From contig CAWFEN010000014.1 in NCBI GenBank assembly GCA_963814865.1, positions 1,426,001 through 1,490,000 of the forward strand: 64,000 bases of DNA, read 5' to 3'. The position numbers and the translations under genes are program-made. A model generated the notes under the pieces. It did not search any database and was not told the origin of the DNA. It saw only the letters and a program-made list of their open reading frames with translations. This stretch comes from AP-15 sp963814865 (GTDB taxonomy: Bacteria > Pseudomonadota > Alphaproteobacteria > ATCC43930 > CGMCC-115725). Every line of letters begins with the position of its first letter. The stretch's first letter is position 1. This document shows positions 27,900-36,823 of the stretch, one piece after another.

Positions 27900-28937
27900 T
27901 TACCGGCAATGCGGCACCACCTCCTCGGCGAACAACGTCATCGTCTGCCGGACCATGGCGTGATCCATGATGCCGCCCTGATTGAAATAGCAGATGAATT
28001 CGTCCATGCCGTAGTCGCGGCGCAACGCCCGCACCCGCTCGACGCAATAATCGGGGTCGCCGAAGACGCCCATCTCGCGGTCGAGGTCCTCGTATTTGAC
28101 GCGCTCGATCCGGGCCAGGACCTGGCGAAACGCCTCGAAGCTTCGGATGTCGGTTTGGCCGAGCGGCCGCAGCCGTTCCGCGGCCTCGCGCAAAAAGCGC
28201 AACAGGCCCGGCTCGCAATCCTGGCGGGCCTGCGCCCGGCTCGTCGTCACATGCACCGGGAAGGCGAGCGCGGCGTCGCCCTTGGCGCCGGCCGGCAGGG
28301 TGTCGCGGTAGACCGCCAGTCCTTCCTTGAGCTTATCCGGCGGATTGATCAGCGGGGTGGCGAAAATCGGGAAGCGGCGGCGCGCGGCGATCGGAAAGGT
28401 GTCGGGGCTGTTGGCGGCGATCCGCACCGGCGGGTGCGGGTTCTGTACCGGCCGCGGCACGACCGACAGGTCGTGCGCGTGGAAATACTTGCCCTCGTAT
28501 GAAAAGCTGTCGCTGGTCCAGGCCTTGAGGATGAAGTCGAGCGCCTCCTCGAACCGCGCCCGGCTTTCCTCCTGCGCGATGCCGTAGCCCTCATAGTGCA
28601 GGGGGGCGGTGCCGCGGCCGACCCCGAACTCGATGCGGCCGTTGCTGAGGATGTCGGCGATGGCGGCCTCCTCGGCGATCTTGACCGGGTTGTGCAGCGG
28701 CAGCAGGGTCACCGCCGTGCCGAGCCGGATGCGGCTGGTGCGCTGCGCCGCGGCGGCCAGCACCATCAGCGGGTCGGCGAGGATCGAGAACGCCCGGCTG
28801 AAATGCAATTCGCCAAGCCATGCGGTGTCGAAGCCGAGCGTATCGCCGAGCTCGATCTGGGCGAGGATGTCCTGATACCGCTGCCGCTCCGTATAGCCCT
28901 CCGCACACGGCAGCTGGTCGAAGAACCCGAACCGCAT
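27900..28937 (-). CDS. LLM-class flavin-dependent oxidoreductase
   Basis: A bacterial-luciferase-like monooxygenase of 345 residues. TIM-barrel marks are DTAWLGELHFSRAF near 37, IRLGTAVTLLPLHNPVKIAEEAAIADILSNGRIEFGVGRG at 70-110, and a C-terminal GDPDYCVERVRAL. The reaction (oxidative cleavage with FMNH2 and oxygen) is known for the class; the substrate is not. It is 27 bases upstream of the subtilase on the same strand. Confidence 0.86.
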   Translation of the reverse strand: MRFGFFDQLPCAEGYTERQRYQDILAQIELGDTLGFDTAWLGELHFSRAFSILADPLMVLAAAAQRTSRIRLGTAVTLLPLHNPVKIAEEAAIADILSNGRIEFGVGRGTAPLHYEGYGIAQEESRARFEEALDFILKAWTSDSFSYEGKYFHAHDLSVVPRPVQNPHPPVRIAANSPDTFPIAARRRFPIFATPLINPPDKLKEGLAVYRDTLPAGAKGDAALAFPVHVTTSRAQARQDCEPGLLRFLREAAERLRPLGQTDIRSFEAFRQVLARIERVKYEDLDREMGVFGDPDYCVERVRALRRDYGMDEFICYFNQGGIMDHAMVRQTMTLFAEEVVPHCR

Positions 28938-29090
28938 CGTCAGTCCCTGTCGCCGATGATTACCTCAACTCGAATACCATGCGGGAAACGCGGGCAGCAA
29001 GCCGCGAGGCCGGAAGGTTGTGCCGGGCGGATCGGGTTCCTCCCGCCCGGCAGTTCGCCGGCCGGTGAGAAAATGCGGGCCAGCCGAGGG

Positions 29091-29384
29091 CTAGCCAAGC
29101 GAGGCGATAATCTGGCGATAGGCCGCCTCGGGAAACGCCTTCAGCGTCTTTGTCCGCACCGTCCCGAGCATTCCCAGCAGCAGGGTGAACCGCGCCGCGA
29201 CGGCGTCGTCGGGGGCTTCGTAGACGGCGACGAGATCGTATTCGCCCATCGTCATGTGGAGGGCCTTGAACTCGCCGCCCATGTCGACGAGTGCCTTTTT
29301 CGCGGTGTCGATCCGCCGCGGCGAATCCTTCACCTTTTGGGCGCCCTGGTCGGTCCAGTTCGCGAGCATGATATAGGTGGGCAC
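29091..29384 (-). CDS. GYD-domain protein
   Basis: A 97-residue ferredoxin-like small protein of the GYD family: YIMLANWTDQGAQKVKDSPRR, then GGEFKALHMTMGEYDLVAVYEAPDD, the latter being the family signature. Function unknown. Its ATG at 29384 is almost touching the ribosome site (AGGGAGGT directly before ATG), unusually close spacing. Confidence 0.85.
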   Translation of the reverse strand: MPTYIMLANWTDQGAQKVKDSPRRIDTAKKALVDMGGEFKALHMTMGEYDLVAVYEAPDDAVAARFTLLLGMLGTVRTKTLKAFPEAAYRQIIASLG

Positions 29385-29451
29385 GGCATACCTCCCTTCC
29401 TTGCTGAGTGCGCCTTGTCGGGTGCCGGCAAACCTGCCGGCTCCGCTGCTC

Positions 29452-29652
29452 TTATGCTGTTGCCGGCGCCGTCTCTGCGGCTATACGGCTGAGCTTGGCC
29501 GCCATGATACAGTCGTTTTCGAGCCGTCGTGCGCCGTCGGGGAACCGCCAGTCCGGAGCTTGCGCGTGCAAGCCGCCGGCCTCTTCCTCGGTCAGGGGCG
29601 GGATGCCGCCGCGGCACGGCGTGCAATTCTTCGCGGCGAGTGCTGTGGGCAT
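29452..29652 (-). pseudogene. N-terminal fragment of pterin-4a-carbinolamine dehydratase
   Basis: The first 45 residues, MPTALAAKNCTPCRGG then IPPLTEEEAGGLHAQAPDW, match the start of 4a-hydroxytetrahydrobiopterin dehydratases, which recycle the pterin cofactor. The catalytic core that should follow (the FKDFxEALAFV and EGHHPD blocks) is absent in all three frames, and the frame ends after 66 residues with unrelated sequence. The start is well made, with GGAGGTGAC just upstream of ATG 29652. A truncated remnant is the best reading; a small protein reusing the start is possible. Confidence 0.5.
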
Positions 29653-29715
29653 CGTGTCACCTCCGGCAGATCGGATACCATAGCACGAGCGGCGGCTGGG
29701 GGCGTGGAGGGCGGT

Positions 29716-30468
29716 TTGACGGCAGCGGGGGTTCTGGGACGCGTATCGGCGGCGATACTCGTGCTCTCGATGCTGCTCGGCCGAGGCCTCGCATCGGCGC
29801 AGACGGCAATGCCGATGGGAACCTGGCAGGTCGTTCTGGCCGCCGGCGACGATGCCGAGCCGGTATTCGACAACGCCACGCGCGCCGTGGCGGTGCAACT
29901 CGCCGCGGCCGGCATCCCCGCCCGCAATATCCATCGCCTCAGCGCGAGCCCGGCCGAGCTGCATGGCGGCGTCGAGAGCGCCACGGCGGGAGCGCTGCTG
30001 CGGCGCATTGCCGGGCTGCCGGCGGCCCCAGGCGATCGCTGCCTCGTCTTTCTGACCTCGCATGGCGAGCGCGGCACCGGTCTGTGGCTCGCCCGCTCCG
30101 ACAGAGCACTCCGTCCCGCCGAGCTCGCGCACGCGCTGTCGCAGGGCTGCGCCGCCGTGCCGACGGTCGTCATCGTTTCGAGCTGCTACTCCGGCGGTTT
30201 TGCCGCCGGGGCGATGGCCAGGCCCAATCGCGTGATCCTGACCGCCGCCCGCGCGGACCGGCCTTCCTTCGGCTGCCAGGCTCGGCGCAGCTATACTTTT
30301 TTCGACGAATGCCTGTTGCGGGCATTGCCTAAATCCGCGACCTGGCGGGCGGTATTCCTCGGCGCCAAGGCCTGCGTCGGCCATCTGGAGCATGCGCTCG
30401 GCGAACGAGCCTCCGATCCCCAGGCCTATTTTGGCGCCGCCGCGGCAACGCTGCGGATCGGTTTTTGA
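29716..30468 (+). CDS. Secreted C13-like (caspase-fold) cysteine peptidase
   Basis: A protein of about 250 residues with a signal peptide (hydrophobic core about 8-27, cleavage after ASA). The caspase-like fold is shown by CLVFLTSHGERGTGLWL (His about 116) and VVIVSSCYSGGFAAG (Cys about 157), the His-Gly and Cys dyad of clan CD. Family C13 members in bacteria are poorly studied. The start is TTG 29716 behind GGAGGG; a GTG at 29704 is the alternative. It is divergent from the dehydratase remnant. Confidence 0.75.
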   Translation: MTAAGVLGRVSAAILVLSMLLGRGLASAQTAMPMGTWQVVLAAGDDAEPVFDNATRAVAVQLAAAGIPARNIHRLSASPAELHGGVESATAGALLRRIAGLPAAPGDRCLVFLTSHGERGTGLWLARSDRALRPAELAHALSQGCAAVPTVVIVSSCYSGGFAAGAMARPNRVILTAARADRPSFGCQARRSYTFFDECLLRALPKSATWRAVFLGAKACVGHLEHALGERASDPQAYFGAAAATLRIGF

Positions 30469-30588
30469 AATGGAGGCGCGTCACGAAAACCTGTCGGGAG
30501 AGCGCCGTTCCGTGAAGAATGAGCGGCCCAGGCTGCTGGTTGCTGCCTGAGCGGGCGAGAAGCGATCCTTCTGCCGCGGAGAACTGCG

Positions 30589-31728
30589 ATGGATATCGGC
30601 TTTACCGAGGAGCAGGAGCTGCTGCGCGAGACTGCGCGCAAATTCCTCGACAGCGAATGCGACAGCCAATTCGTGCGGCGGCGCATGGCCGAGCCGGCCG
30701 CGGTCACCGACGAATTCTGGCACAAGCTCGCGGCGCAAGGCTGGCTCGGCATCATCTACCCGGAAGAGGACGGCGGCAGCGGGCTCGGCGTCGCCGCGCT
30801 CGTCGTGCTGATGGAGGAGATGGGGCGGCGGGTCATGCCCGGCCCGTTCCTGTCGACCGTGCTGCTCGGCGGTGCCGCGATCGCCGAGGCCGGCGCGCCG
30901 CCCCAGCGCCGGGCATGGCTGGCGCGGATCGCCGCCGGCGAGGCCAAGGCGGCGTTGGCCTGGACCGAACCCGATCTGCGCTGGGACGCTTCCGGGATCA
31001 CCCTGGCGGCGCGCGAGACGGGCGGCGGCTTCACCCTTTCGGGCAGCAAGCTCTTTGTCGGCGACGCGCATCTTGCCGACATTCTCGTCGTCGCCGCCCG
31101 CACTCGCGACGGCAGCACGATGGAGGACGGCGTCAGCCTGTTCCTGGTGCCGAAAGATACCGCCGGGCTCGCCGTCACCCTGATGCCGACAATCGACGAG
31201 ACCCGCAAATTGTGCGAGGTCCGGCTCGACAATGTCATGCTCCCGGCTTCGGCTCTCCTCGGCAACCGGCATGACGGCTGGGGGCCGCTGTCGCGGGTGG
31301 TGGCGCGGGCGACCGTGGCGCTCTGCGCCGAGATGTGCGGCGGGGCGCAGCAGGTGCTCGACATGACCGTCGATTATGCCAAGCTGCGCGTCGCCTTCGG
31401 CCGGCCGATCGGCAGCTATCAGGGGGTCAAGCACCAGGCCGCCGACATGCTGGTGGCGCTCGAAAACGCCAAATCGCTGACCTATTACGCGGCCTGGGCG
31501 CTCGACGAGGTTGAACCCGATGCCGCGCTCGCGGTATCGATGGCCAAGGCCGCCGCCTCCGACATGGCCCGCAAGGTCGCCGGCACCGGCATCCAATTGC
31601 ACGGCGGCATCGGCATGACCTGGGAGCACGATCTGCAGCTGTACTTCAAGCGCGCCAAAGCCTGCGAGGTCGCGTTCGGCGACGCCAGTTGGCACCGCGA
31701 GCGCGTCGCCCGGCTGTTCAACCCCTAG
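30589..31728 (+). CDS. Acyl-CoA dehydrogenase
   Basis: A 379-residue FAD enzyme that introduces a double bond into an acyl-CoA. The N-terminal helical domain starts DIGFTEEQELLRETARKFL. The middle sheet has ALAWTEPDLRWD, and the C-terminal helices hold FGRPIGSYQGVKHQAADM and GTGIQLHGGIGMTWEHDLQLYFKRAK, with Glu in the catalytic-base position of the family (WEH). Chain-length preference is unknown; no electron-transfer flavoprotein genes adjoin. Confidence 0.9.
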   Translation: MDIGFTEEQELLRETARKFLDSECDSQFVRRRMAEPAAVTDEFWHKLAAQGWLGIIYPEEDGGSGLGVAALVVLMEEMGRRVMPGPFLSTVLLGGAAIAEAGAPPQRRAWLARIAAGEAKAALAWTEPDLRWDASGITLAARETGGGFTLSGSKLFVGDAHLADILVVAARTRDGSTMEDGVSLFLVPKDTAGLAVTLMPTIDETRKLCEVRLDNVMLPASALLGNRHDGWGPLSRVVARATVALCAEMCGGAQQVLDMTVDYAKLRVAFGRPIGSYQGVKHQAADMLVALENAKSLTYYAAWALDEVEPDAALAVSMAKAAASDMARKVAGTGIQLHGGIGMTWEHDLQLYFKRAKACEVAFGDASWHRERVARLFNP

Positions 31729-31763
31729 CCGGCGCGGGCAACCGGTCCGGATTTAGCGATACG

Positions 31764-32321
31764 ATGAACGCCCTCCTCGGTTTCGCGCCCTATATCGCGT
31801 TTTACATAGCGATGCGCTTCCTCGCGGTCGAAGCGACCTTGTGGGTGGCGGCCGGCGTGGCGTTGCTGATCATCGGTGTAAACTGGGCCCGCACCGGCTC
31901 GCTGAAGATCCTCGAAATCGGTGCCTTTATCGTGTTTGCGGCATTGGCCGCCTTGACCGCGGCCGCCCACTGGAATTGGACTTTGCTCGGCGTGCGGCTG
32001 GCGGTGGATTGCGGATTGCTGGCGATCGTGCTGGTATCGCTGGCGATCGATCGGCCGTTCACTTTGCAATACGCGCGCGAGCGGGTGCCGCCGGAGATCT
32101 GGAATACGCCGCTTTTCCTTACCGTCAATCGCCGGATCACCTGGGTCTGGGCGGCGGCTTTTGCCGTGATGGTCGTCGCGCATGCCGCGGTCGTTTTCGT
32201 TTCCGGGACGCCATATTGGATCGACACTGCGGTCACGATCGCGGCCCTGACCGGCGCGTTCCAATTCACCGCCCGCTATCCGCAGACGGCGCGCCGGAAG
32301 GCGCTCGGCGCCGGCGGCTGA
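31764..32321 (+). CDS. Polytopic membrane protein of unknown function
   Basis: 185 residues with about six hydrophobic helices. Between helices 4 and 5 lies a polar stretch, DRPFTLQYARERVPPEIWNTPLF, followed by NRRITWVWAAAFAVMV. I do not recognise a characterised family. Start ATG 31764; the frame upstream to 31689 overlaps the dehydrogenase end. It ends one base before the TTG of the acyltransferase, so the two are probably co-transcribed. Confidence 0.65.
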   Translation: MNALLGFAPYIAFYIAMRFLAVEATLWVAAGVALLIIGVNWARTGSLKILEIGAFIVFAALAALTAAAHWNWTLLGVRLAVDCGLLAIVLVSLAIDRPFTLQYARERVPPEIWNTPLFLTVNRRITWVWAAAFAVMVVAHAAVVFVSGTPYWIDTAVTIAALTGAFQFTARYPQTARRKALGAGG

Positions 32322-32322
32322 A

Positions 32323-33381
32323 TTGCCGACCGCGACCGACAGGCGGAACAATTTCGACGCGCTGCGCCTCGTCGCCGCCGTCTCGGTCCTGTTCTCGCAT
32401 GCGTTTCTGATCGCAGAGGGGACGCAGCGCCACGAGCCGCTGATCCGGCTGACCGGCAACCAGTCGATCCTCGGCCTTTGCGGCGTGTTCGTGTTCTTCG
32501 CGATCAGCGGCTTTCTGGTGACGCAGAGCTTCGAAGAGACCGGCAACCCGCTGAGTTTCCTGGCGAAACGCGCCTTGCGCATCTTCCCCGGCCTGTTCGC
32601 CGCGACGCTGTTGTCGGCCTTTGTCCTGGCGCCCCTGGTCACCACCCTGGATCCCGGCGCCTATTTCAGCCAGCCGGCGCCCTACCGCTACGTTGTCGGC
32701 AACACCTTGCTCGACCAGACCGTGCAGGAATTACCGGGCGTGATGTTCGTCAACAACCCGGTCGGGCTCGAGATCAACGGATCGATGTGGACCCTGCGCT
32801 TCGAGTTCATGATGTACGTCATGGTTCTTGTGCTGGGCATGCTGCGGCTGTTGACCCTGCCGGTGGCGCTGCTGCTGCTGGGACTCGGCATGGCCTGCCT
32901 GCATTTCGAAGCTCTTGAGCTTCTCGGCGGCTGGGGCTGGCTGCTCGGCTTCTTCGCCGCCGGCATGGTGCTTTACAAGCTGCGCGCGACCCGCATCTTC
33001 GATGGCCGGATCGCTCTGCTGGCCTTGGCCGGCCTCGTCCTCAGCGTGCCCTTGCGCCAATTCATCCTGCTGTTCCCGCTGTTCGGCTGCTATCTGGCGC
33101 TGTGGGCGGCGCTCAACCCCCGTCTGCCGGCGGTCCCGGTGGCGCGCTTCGGCGATCTCTCCTATGGCCTGTACGTCTACGGCTGGCCGGTCGAGGCGGC
33201 GGTGATGTGGTTCTCGGGCGGCCGCGCCGCGTGGTGGCAGGTGTTCCTGATCTCGTTGCCGGCAACGGCGGCGATCGCCTTCCTGTCCTGGCATCTGATC
33301 GAACGCCCGGCGCTTCGCCTCAAACCGGGTCCGCGCCGGCCGACCGAGTTCGCATCCCCAACCGCGCCGCAACCGGCGTAA
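32323..33381 (+). CDS. Acyltransferase-3 family membrane protein
   Basis: An OafA/NodX-like integral membrane O-acyltransferase of 352 residues and about ten helices. It moves acetyl or other acyl groups to surface sugars or lipids. The signature NFDALRLVAAVSVLFSHAF has the catalytic-type His, and GLCGVFVFFAISGFLVTQSFEE and SLWTLRFEF-like sequence (INGSMWTLRFEFMMYVM) follow. The start is TTG 32323, right after the stop of the preceding membrane protein. Target molecule unknown. Confidence 0.84.
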   Translation: MPTATDRRNNFDALRLVAAVSVLFSHAFLIAEGTQRHEPLIRLTGNQSILGLCGVFVFFAISGFLVTQSFEETGNPLSFLAKRALRIFPGLFAATLLSAFVLAPLVTTLDPGAYFSQPAPYRYVVGNTLLDQTVQELPGVMFVNNPVGLEINGSMWTLRFEFMMYVMVLVLGMLRLLTLPVALLLLGLGMACLHFEALELLGGWGWLLGFFAAGMVLYKLRATRIFDGRIALLALAGLVLSVPLRQFILLFPLFGCYLALWAALNPRLPAVPVARFGDLSYGLYVYGWPVEAAVMWFSGGRAAWWQVFLISLPATAAIAFLSWHLIERPALRLKPGPRRPTEFASPTAPQPA

Positions 33382-33469
33382 CCGCCTGGCGCTCGCCGAA
33401 ATGCTGGCGCCATGGATCGCTCCGCCGCTAGTATGCGCACCATCAACCGATTGCCTGGGAGGGGCAGCG

Positions 33470-33820
33470 ATGCGGGTACATAACCTCTATGCCGACGCGA
33501 ACGGCCAGTCGCATTGGCGCGACGTCGAGATCGAATGGGTCGAAGAGACCCCCGGAGGCAAATTGTCGAAGCGGCTGGCGGCCACCGGCATCATCTTTCG
33601 CGAGGTGCCGCCGACCTACGACCTCGACTGGCACCCCGCACCCCGGCGGCAATACATCATCAACCTCGACGCCGGCGTGCAAATCACCGCAAGCGACGGC
33701 GAAGCCCGCAGGATCGGCGCCGGCGAGGTCGTCCTGGTCGAGGACACCACCGGCAAGGGACACCTGTCGAAGGCGCTCGACGGCAAGATCCGCAACTGTA
33801 TCTTCGTACCCATCGAATAA
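33470..33820 (+). CDS. Small cupin-fold protein
   Basis: 116 residues with a single cupin barrel: LDWHPAPRRQYIINLDAGVQITASDGEARRIGAGEVVLVEDTTGKGH. The first motif has only one His, so a metal site would be incomplete. ATG 33470 follows GGGAGGGG. It sits 11 bases before the FAH-family hydrolase, suggesting a shared catabolic operon; the ligand is unknown. Confidence 0.78.
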   Translation: MRVHNLYADANGQSHWRDVEIEWVEETPGGKLSKRLAATGIIFREVPPTYDLDWHPAPRRQYIINLDAGVQITASDGEARRIGAGEVVLVEDTTGKGHLSKALDGKIRNCIFVPIE

Positions 33821-33831
33821 GGGAGGCCGAC

Positions 33832-34783
33832 ATGAAGCTGTTGTATTTCGACGACTGGAAGCTGGGCGTGCTGAAGGGCGACAACGTCGTCGACGTGTCG
33901 TCGGTGGTGCGCGACATCCCGCATACCGGTCCCGGCGACCTGATCAACGGGCTGATCGCCCGCTTCGACCAATACAAGGGCAAGCTCGCAGACGCGGCGG
34001 CCGAGCGGGCAGGGCGTGCCGTTGTCTTCAGTCAAGCTGCGCGCTCCGCTGCCAAAGCCGGACAACATCGACTGCATGGCGGTCAATTACATGGAGGACG
34101 GCACGCGCAGCGCGCCGGCGCCGATCAACGCGTTCCAGAAGACGGCGAACGCCATCTGCGGAACTGGCGACACGATGATATTGCCCGATGCGCCGGCAAC
34201 GATCTTCGAGGGCGAGGCCGAACTGGCGCTGGTGATCGGCAAAAGGGCGAGCCACGTCAAAGCCGCCGACGCAATGGATTACATCTTCGGCTATACCTGC
34301 TTTATCGACGGCTCGGCGCGTGGTTTGCCGGCCCCCGGCTTTTTCGCCATGAAGTCGCGCGACAGCTTCGCCCCGATCGGGCCGTGGATCGTGACCAAGG
34401 ACGAGATCGCGGACCCGCAAAAGCTCCAGATCCGGCTGTCGAACAACGGCACCCTGATGCAGAACTTCAACACCAGCGACATGGCGCACAAGATCCCGCG
34501 CTGCATCGAGTGGCTGAGCTCGATCCACGCATTGGAGCCGGGCGACATCGTCGCCACCGGCACCAATCACCGCGGCCTCAACCCGTTCATGGACGGCGAC
34601 AGGATCGAGCTCGACATCGAGGGCGTCGGCAAGCTCGCCTTCAACGTCAAGGACGAGTTGAAGCGCAAGTGGGAACGGCGGACGCGGCTGCAGATGCACG
34701 AGGCGGCGGCGCAAAAAACCGCCGGGGCCTATCCCGACATCACCCCGCAGATCTCGGGCAAACACGCCCCCAACGCGCGCTGA
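33832..34783 (+). pseudogene. Fumarylacetoacetate-hydrolase family protein, one frameshift
   Basis: FAH-family enzymes cleave or decarboxylate 2,4-dioxo acids with a divalent metal. The N-terminus starts at ATG 33832 (MKLLYFDDWKLGVLKG) behind GGGAGG. Near 34012 the frame shifts by one base, and the family sequence continues as VPLSSVKLRAPLPKPDNIDCMAVNY to 34783. FEGEAELALVIGKRASHV holds the metal Glu pair, and VATGTNHRGL closes the active site. Total about 317 residues. The second half has all key residues, so the break is probably an indel in the assembly. Confidence 0.84.
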
Positions 34784-34841
34784 TGCGAATGCCGAGGCGG
34801 CTCTCGTAGCGAGATAGTAGCCTGATCGACCCAACCTCCCC

Positions 34842-34930
34842 GTGGCCGGGCTTGCCCCGGCCACCTACGGCTCCTCTACCCACCCGCGTGCGCTGAAGAC
34901 GTGGATACCCGGGCCAGGCCCAGGCAAGGG
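34842..34930. repeat. REP-like palindromic repeat, copy 1
   Basis: GTGGCCGGG and CCCGGCCAC (34842-34864) form a perfect 9-base stem with loop CTTGC. About 40 bases on lies a second, weaker GC palindrome (ACCCGGGCCAGGCCCAGG region, 34908-34925). The same two-part layout recurs at 40885. Such elements are common between genes in Alphaproteobacteria. Confidence 0.6.
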
Positions 34931-34964
34931 GTGGCGATGTGAGGGGTCAACAAGGAAAGACGCC

Positions 34965-36209
34965 ATGGCCGCCACCGGTTTCGCCTACAGCCACCTGTTT
35001 ACCAAGGATCTGCCGGCGGCGGCGCCGCGCTGGACCGGCTTCCCGAAATACAATTTCATCGGCGGCCACAATGACCCCGAGCACGTGCCGGCGGCGGCGC
35101 TGGCGGCGGCGGCCGAGGCCGTGTTGCGGCGCGACGGCGCCGATCTTGCGCTCTACAACCCGCATGGCCCGCAGGGCTTCCGCGGCATCCGCGAGTTCGT
35201 CGTCGGCAAGGTCGCCGGGCGCGGCATTTCCTGCTCGCCCGAGGAGGTGCTGATCACCTCCGGCTCGGGCCAGGGCCTCGACCTCGTCAACCGGGTGCTG
35301 CTCGAACGCGGCGATACCGTGATCCTCGAGGAATTCACCTATGGCGGAGCGCTGACCAAGCTCCAGCGCCGCGGCGTCACGGTCGTCGGCGCGCCGCTCG
35401 ACGATGACGGGCTGCGCATCGACGCGCTCGGCCGGATCCTCGACGATCTCAAGCGCAAAGGCACCGTTCCCAAATACATCTACACGATCCCGACCGTGCA
35501 GAACCCGACCGGCTCGATCCTGCCGGTCGAGCGCCGCCGCGCACTTGCTCGACCTCGCCCGGCAGCATGGCGTGCCGATCTTCGAGGACGAATGCTACGC
35601 CGATCTCACCTGGAACGAGGGGCGCCGGCGGCGATCTATGCGATGGACCCGACCCAGGTGATCCATGTCGGCTCGTTTTCAAAGACCCTGTCGCCGGCGT
35701 TGCGGCTCGGCTACGTCGTCGCCGATTGGACGGTCATGAGCCGGCTGGTCGGCTTGAAGCGCGAAATCGACAGCGGCACCGGTGCCCTCGAGCAGATGAT
35801 CGTGGCCGAATATTTCTCGCGCAGCTTCACCGAGCATGTCGGCGAATTGACCGGCGTGCTGAAGGAAAAGCTCGACACGATGGTCGACGCGCTCGAACGC
35901 GAGTTCGGCACCACGGTCGAAAAGATGTGGCGGCCGAAGGGCGGCATCTTCCTGTGGATCAAGCTCCCCGACCGGATCGACGTGACCAAGCTGGTGGCAC
36001 CCGCCGCCAAAGAAGGGCTCGTCTTCAACCCCGGCCCCGAATGGTCGTGCAACCCGGCCGAGACCAAATCGCACCTGCGGCTCTGCTTCGCCTTGCCCTC
36101 GAAGGACCAGATCCGCAACGGCGTCGCCACCTTGGCGCGCGTTTGCTACGAACAGACCGGCCTCCCCGAGCAGAGCGCCAACATCCGCCACACTGCCGCT
36201 CCGGGCTGA
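34965..36209 (+). CDS. PLP-dependent aminotransferase (class I/II, MocR-like fold) with an internal out-of-frame patch
   Basis: A 414-residue fold-type I aminotransferase. SGSGQGLDLVNRVLLERGDTVILEEFTY is the PLP phosphate region, YTIPTVQNPTGS the Asn loop, and HVGSFSKTLSPALRLGY has the PLP lysine. Between about 35535 and 35628 the open frame reads unrelated Arg-rich sequence, while a neighbouring frame reads LLDLARQHGVPIFEDECYADLTWNEG, the expected strand with the PLP-ring Asp and Tyr. Two compensating indels therefore hide the real sequence. Function is probably amino-acid transamination; substrate unknown. Confidence 0.85.
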   Translation: MAATGFAYSHLFTKDLPAAAPRWTGFPKYNFIGGHNDPEHVPAAALAAAAEAVLRRDGADLALYNPHGPQGFRGIREFVVGKVAGRGISCSPEEVLITSGSGQGLDLVNRVLLERGDTVILEEFTYGGALTKLQRRGVTVVGAPLDDDGLRIDALGRILDDLKRKGTVPKYIYTIPTVQNPTGSILPVERRRALARPRPAAWRADLRGRMLRRSHLERGAPAAIYAMDPTQVIHVGSFSKTLSPALRLGYVVADWTVMSRLVGLKREIDSGTGALEQMIVAEYFSRSFTEHVGELTGVLKEKLDTMVDALEREFGTTVEKMWRPKGGIFLWIKLPDRIDVTKLVAPAAKEGLVFNPGPEWSCNPAETKSHLRLCFALPSKDQIRNGVATLARVCYEQTGLPEQSANIRHTAAPG

Positions 36210-36278
36210 TCTTCCTTCTTTCGAGATACCGTACCAAGTTCCGCGCACAGGCGCGCACGGGGGGAGAGGGTAGTATCC

Positions 36279-36614
36279 ATGCCGGTTTTTCGCTTGCCGC
36301 TATCCGGCAACGTCACGCAGTCGATCAATCCCTGGACATGGCTATTCAACCCGGTTGGCAGCCAGGTCGGGCTCGTGAACATCGAACTCGGGCAATCGTC
36401 GAATCCCGCAGTCGAGGAGGAGGTCCTTACCGATGTGGCGGGTTACGGCAAGCAGCTCGGCCGGATCGAGGATGCCCTGCTCGTACTGCTCGCCCATTTC
36501 CGGCCCGAGCGCGCGCTGACCGCCAAGGAGGAAGCGGCAATCGCCGCCGTCAAGGAGATGGTCGAAGAGATCGCCGCGGTGAAGGCCAAGCATCAGCCGC
36601 GCACCGCATCATGA
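36279..36614 (+). CDS. Hypothetical small protein
   Basis: 111 residues, not recognised. The first 45 residues are polar with a tryptophan-containing stretch (INPWTWLFNPVGSQVGLVNIELG). The rest is helical, ending AAIAAVKEMVEEIAAVKAKHQ. ATG 36279 has GGGGAGAGG upstream. It is followed by a hairpin at 36699. Confidence 0.5.
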   Translation: MPVFRLPLSGNVTQSINPWTWLFNPVGSQVGLVNIELGQSSNPAVEEEVLTDVAGYGKQLGRIEDALLVLLAHFRPERALTAKEEAAIAAVKEMVEEIAAVKAKHQPRTAS

Positions 36615-36698
36615 ATGGTGTACTCGCCCTCTGCAGCCCCTCCGCCAGTGGTGCCGGCCCTGCTTCATGCCGGATCTGCGCAAGCTCACCCGTACAGT

Positions 36699-36717
36699 GC
36701 CGCCATTTGATGGCGGC
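36699..36717. terminator. Hairpin between convergent genes
   Basis: GCCGCCAT and ATGGCGGC pair perfectly around a TTG loop, 85 bases after the small protein gene and about 107 before the end of pstS. No clear U-run follows on either strand, so a terminator role is only suggested. Confidence 0.35.
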
Positions 36718-36823
36718 GGTTGTCGACGATCGACATTTTCGCGCGCCCATCGGACAAAACGCGGAGGTTCCCAATGGCCGCGAGCGCAGGTATGACAATC
36801 GTCGCTGTGCCGCCGAGTGATCG

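Noticed and set aside
26937..28502. 521-residue plus-strand open frame over the subtilase and LLM genes
   Set aside because: Spans two clear minus-strand genes; no recognisable domain.
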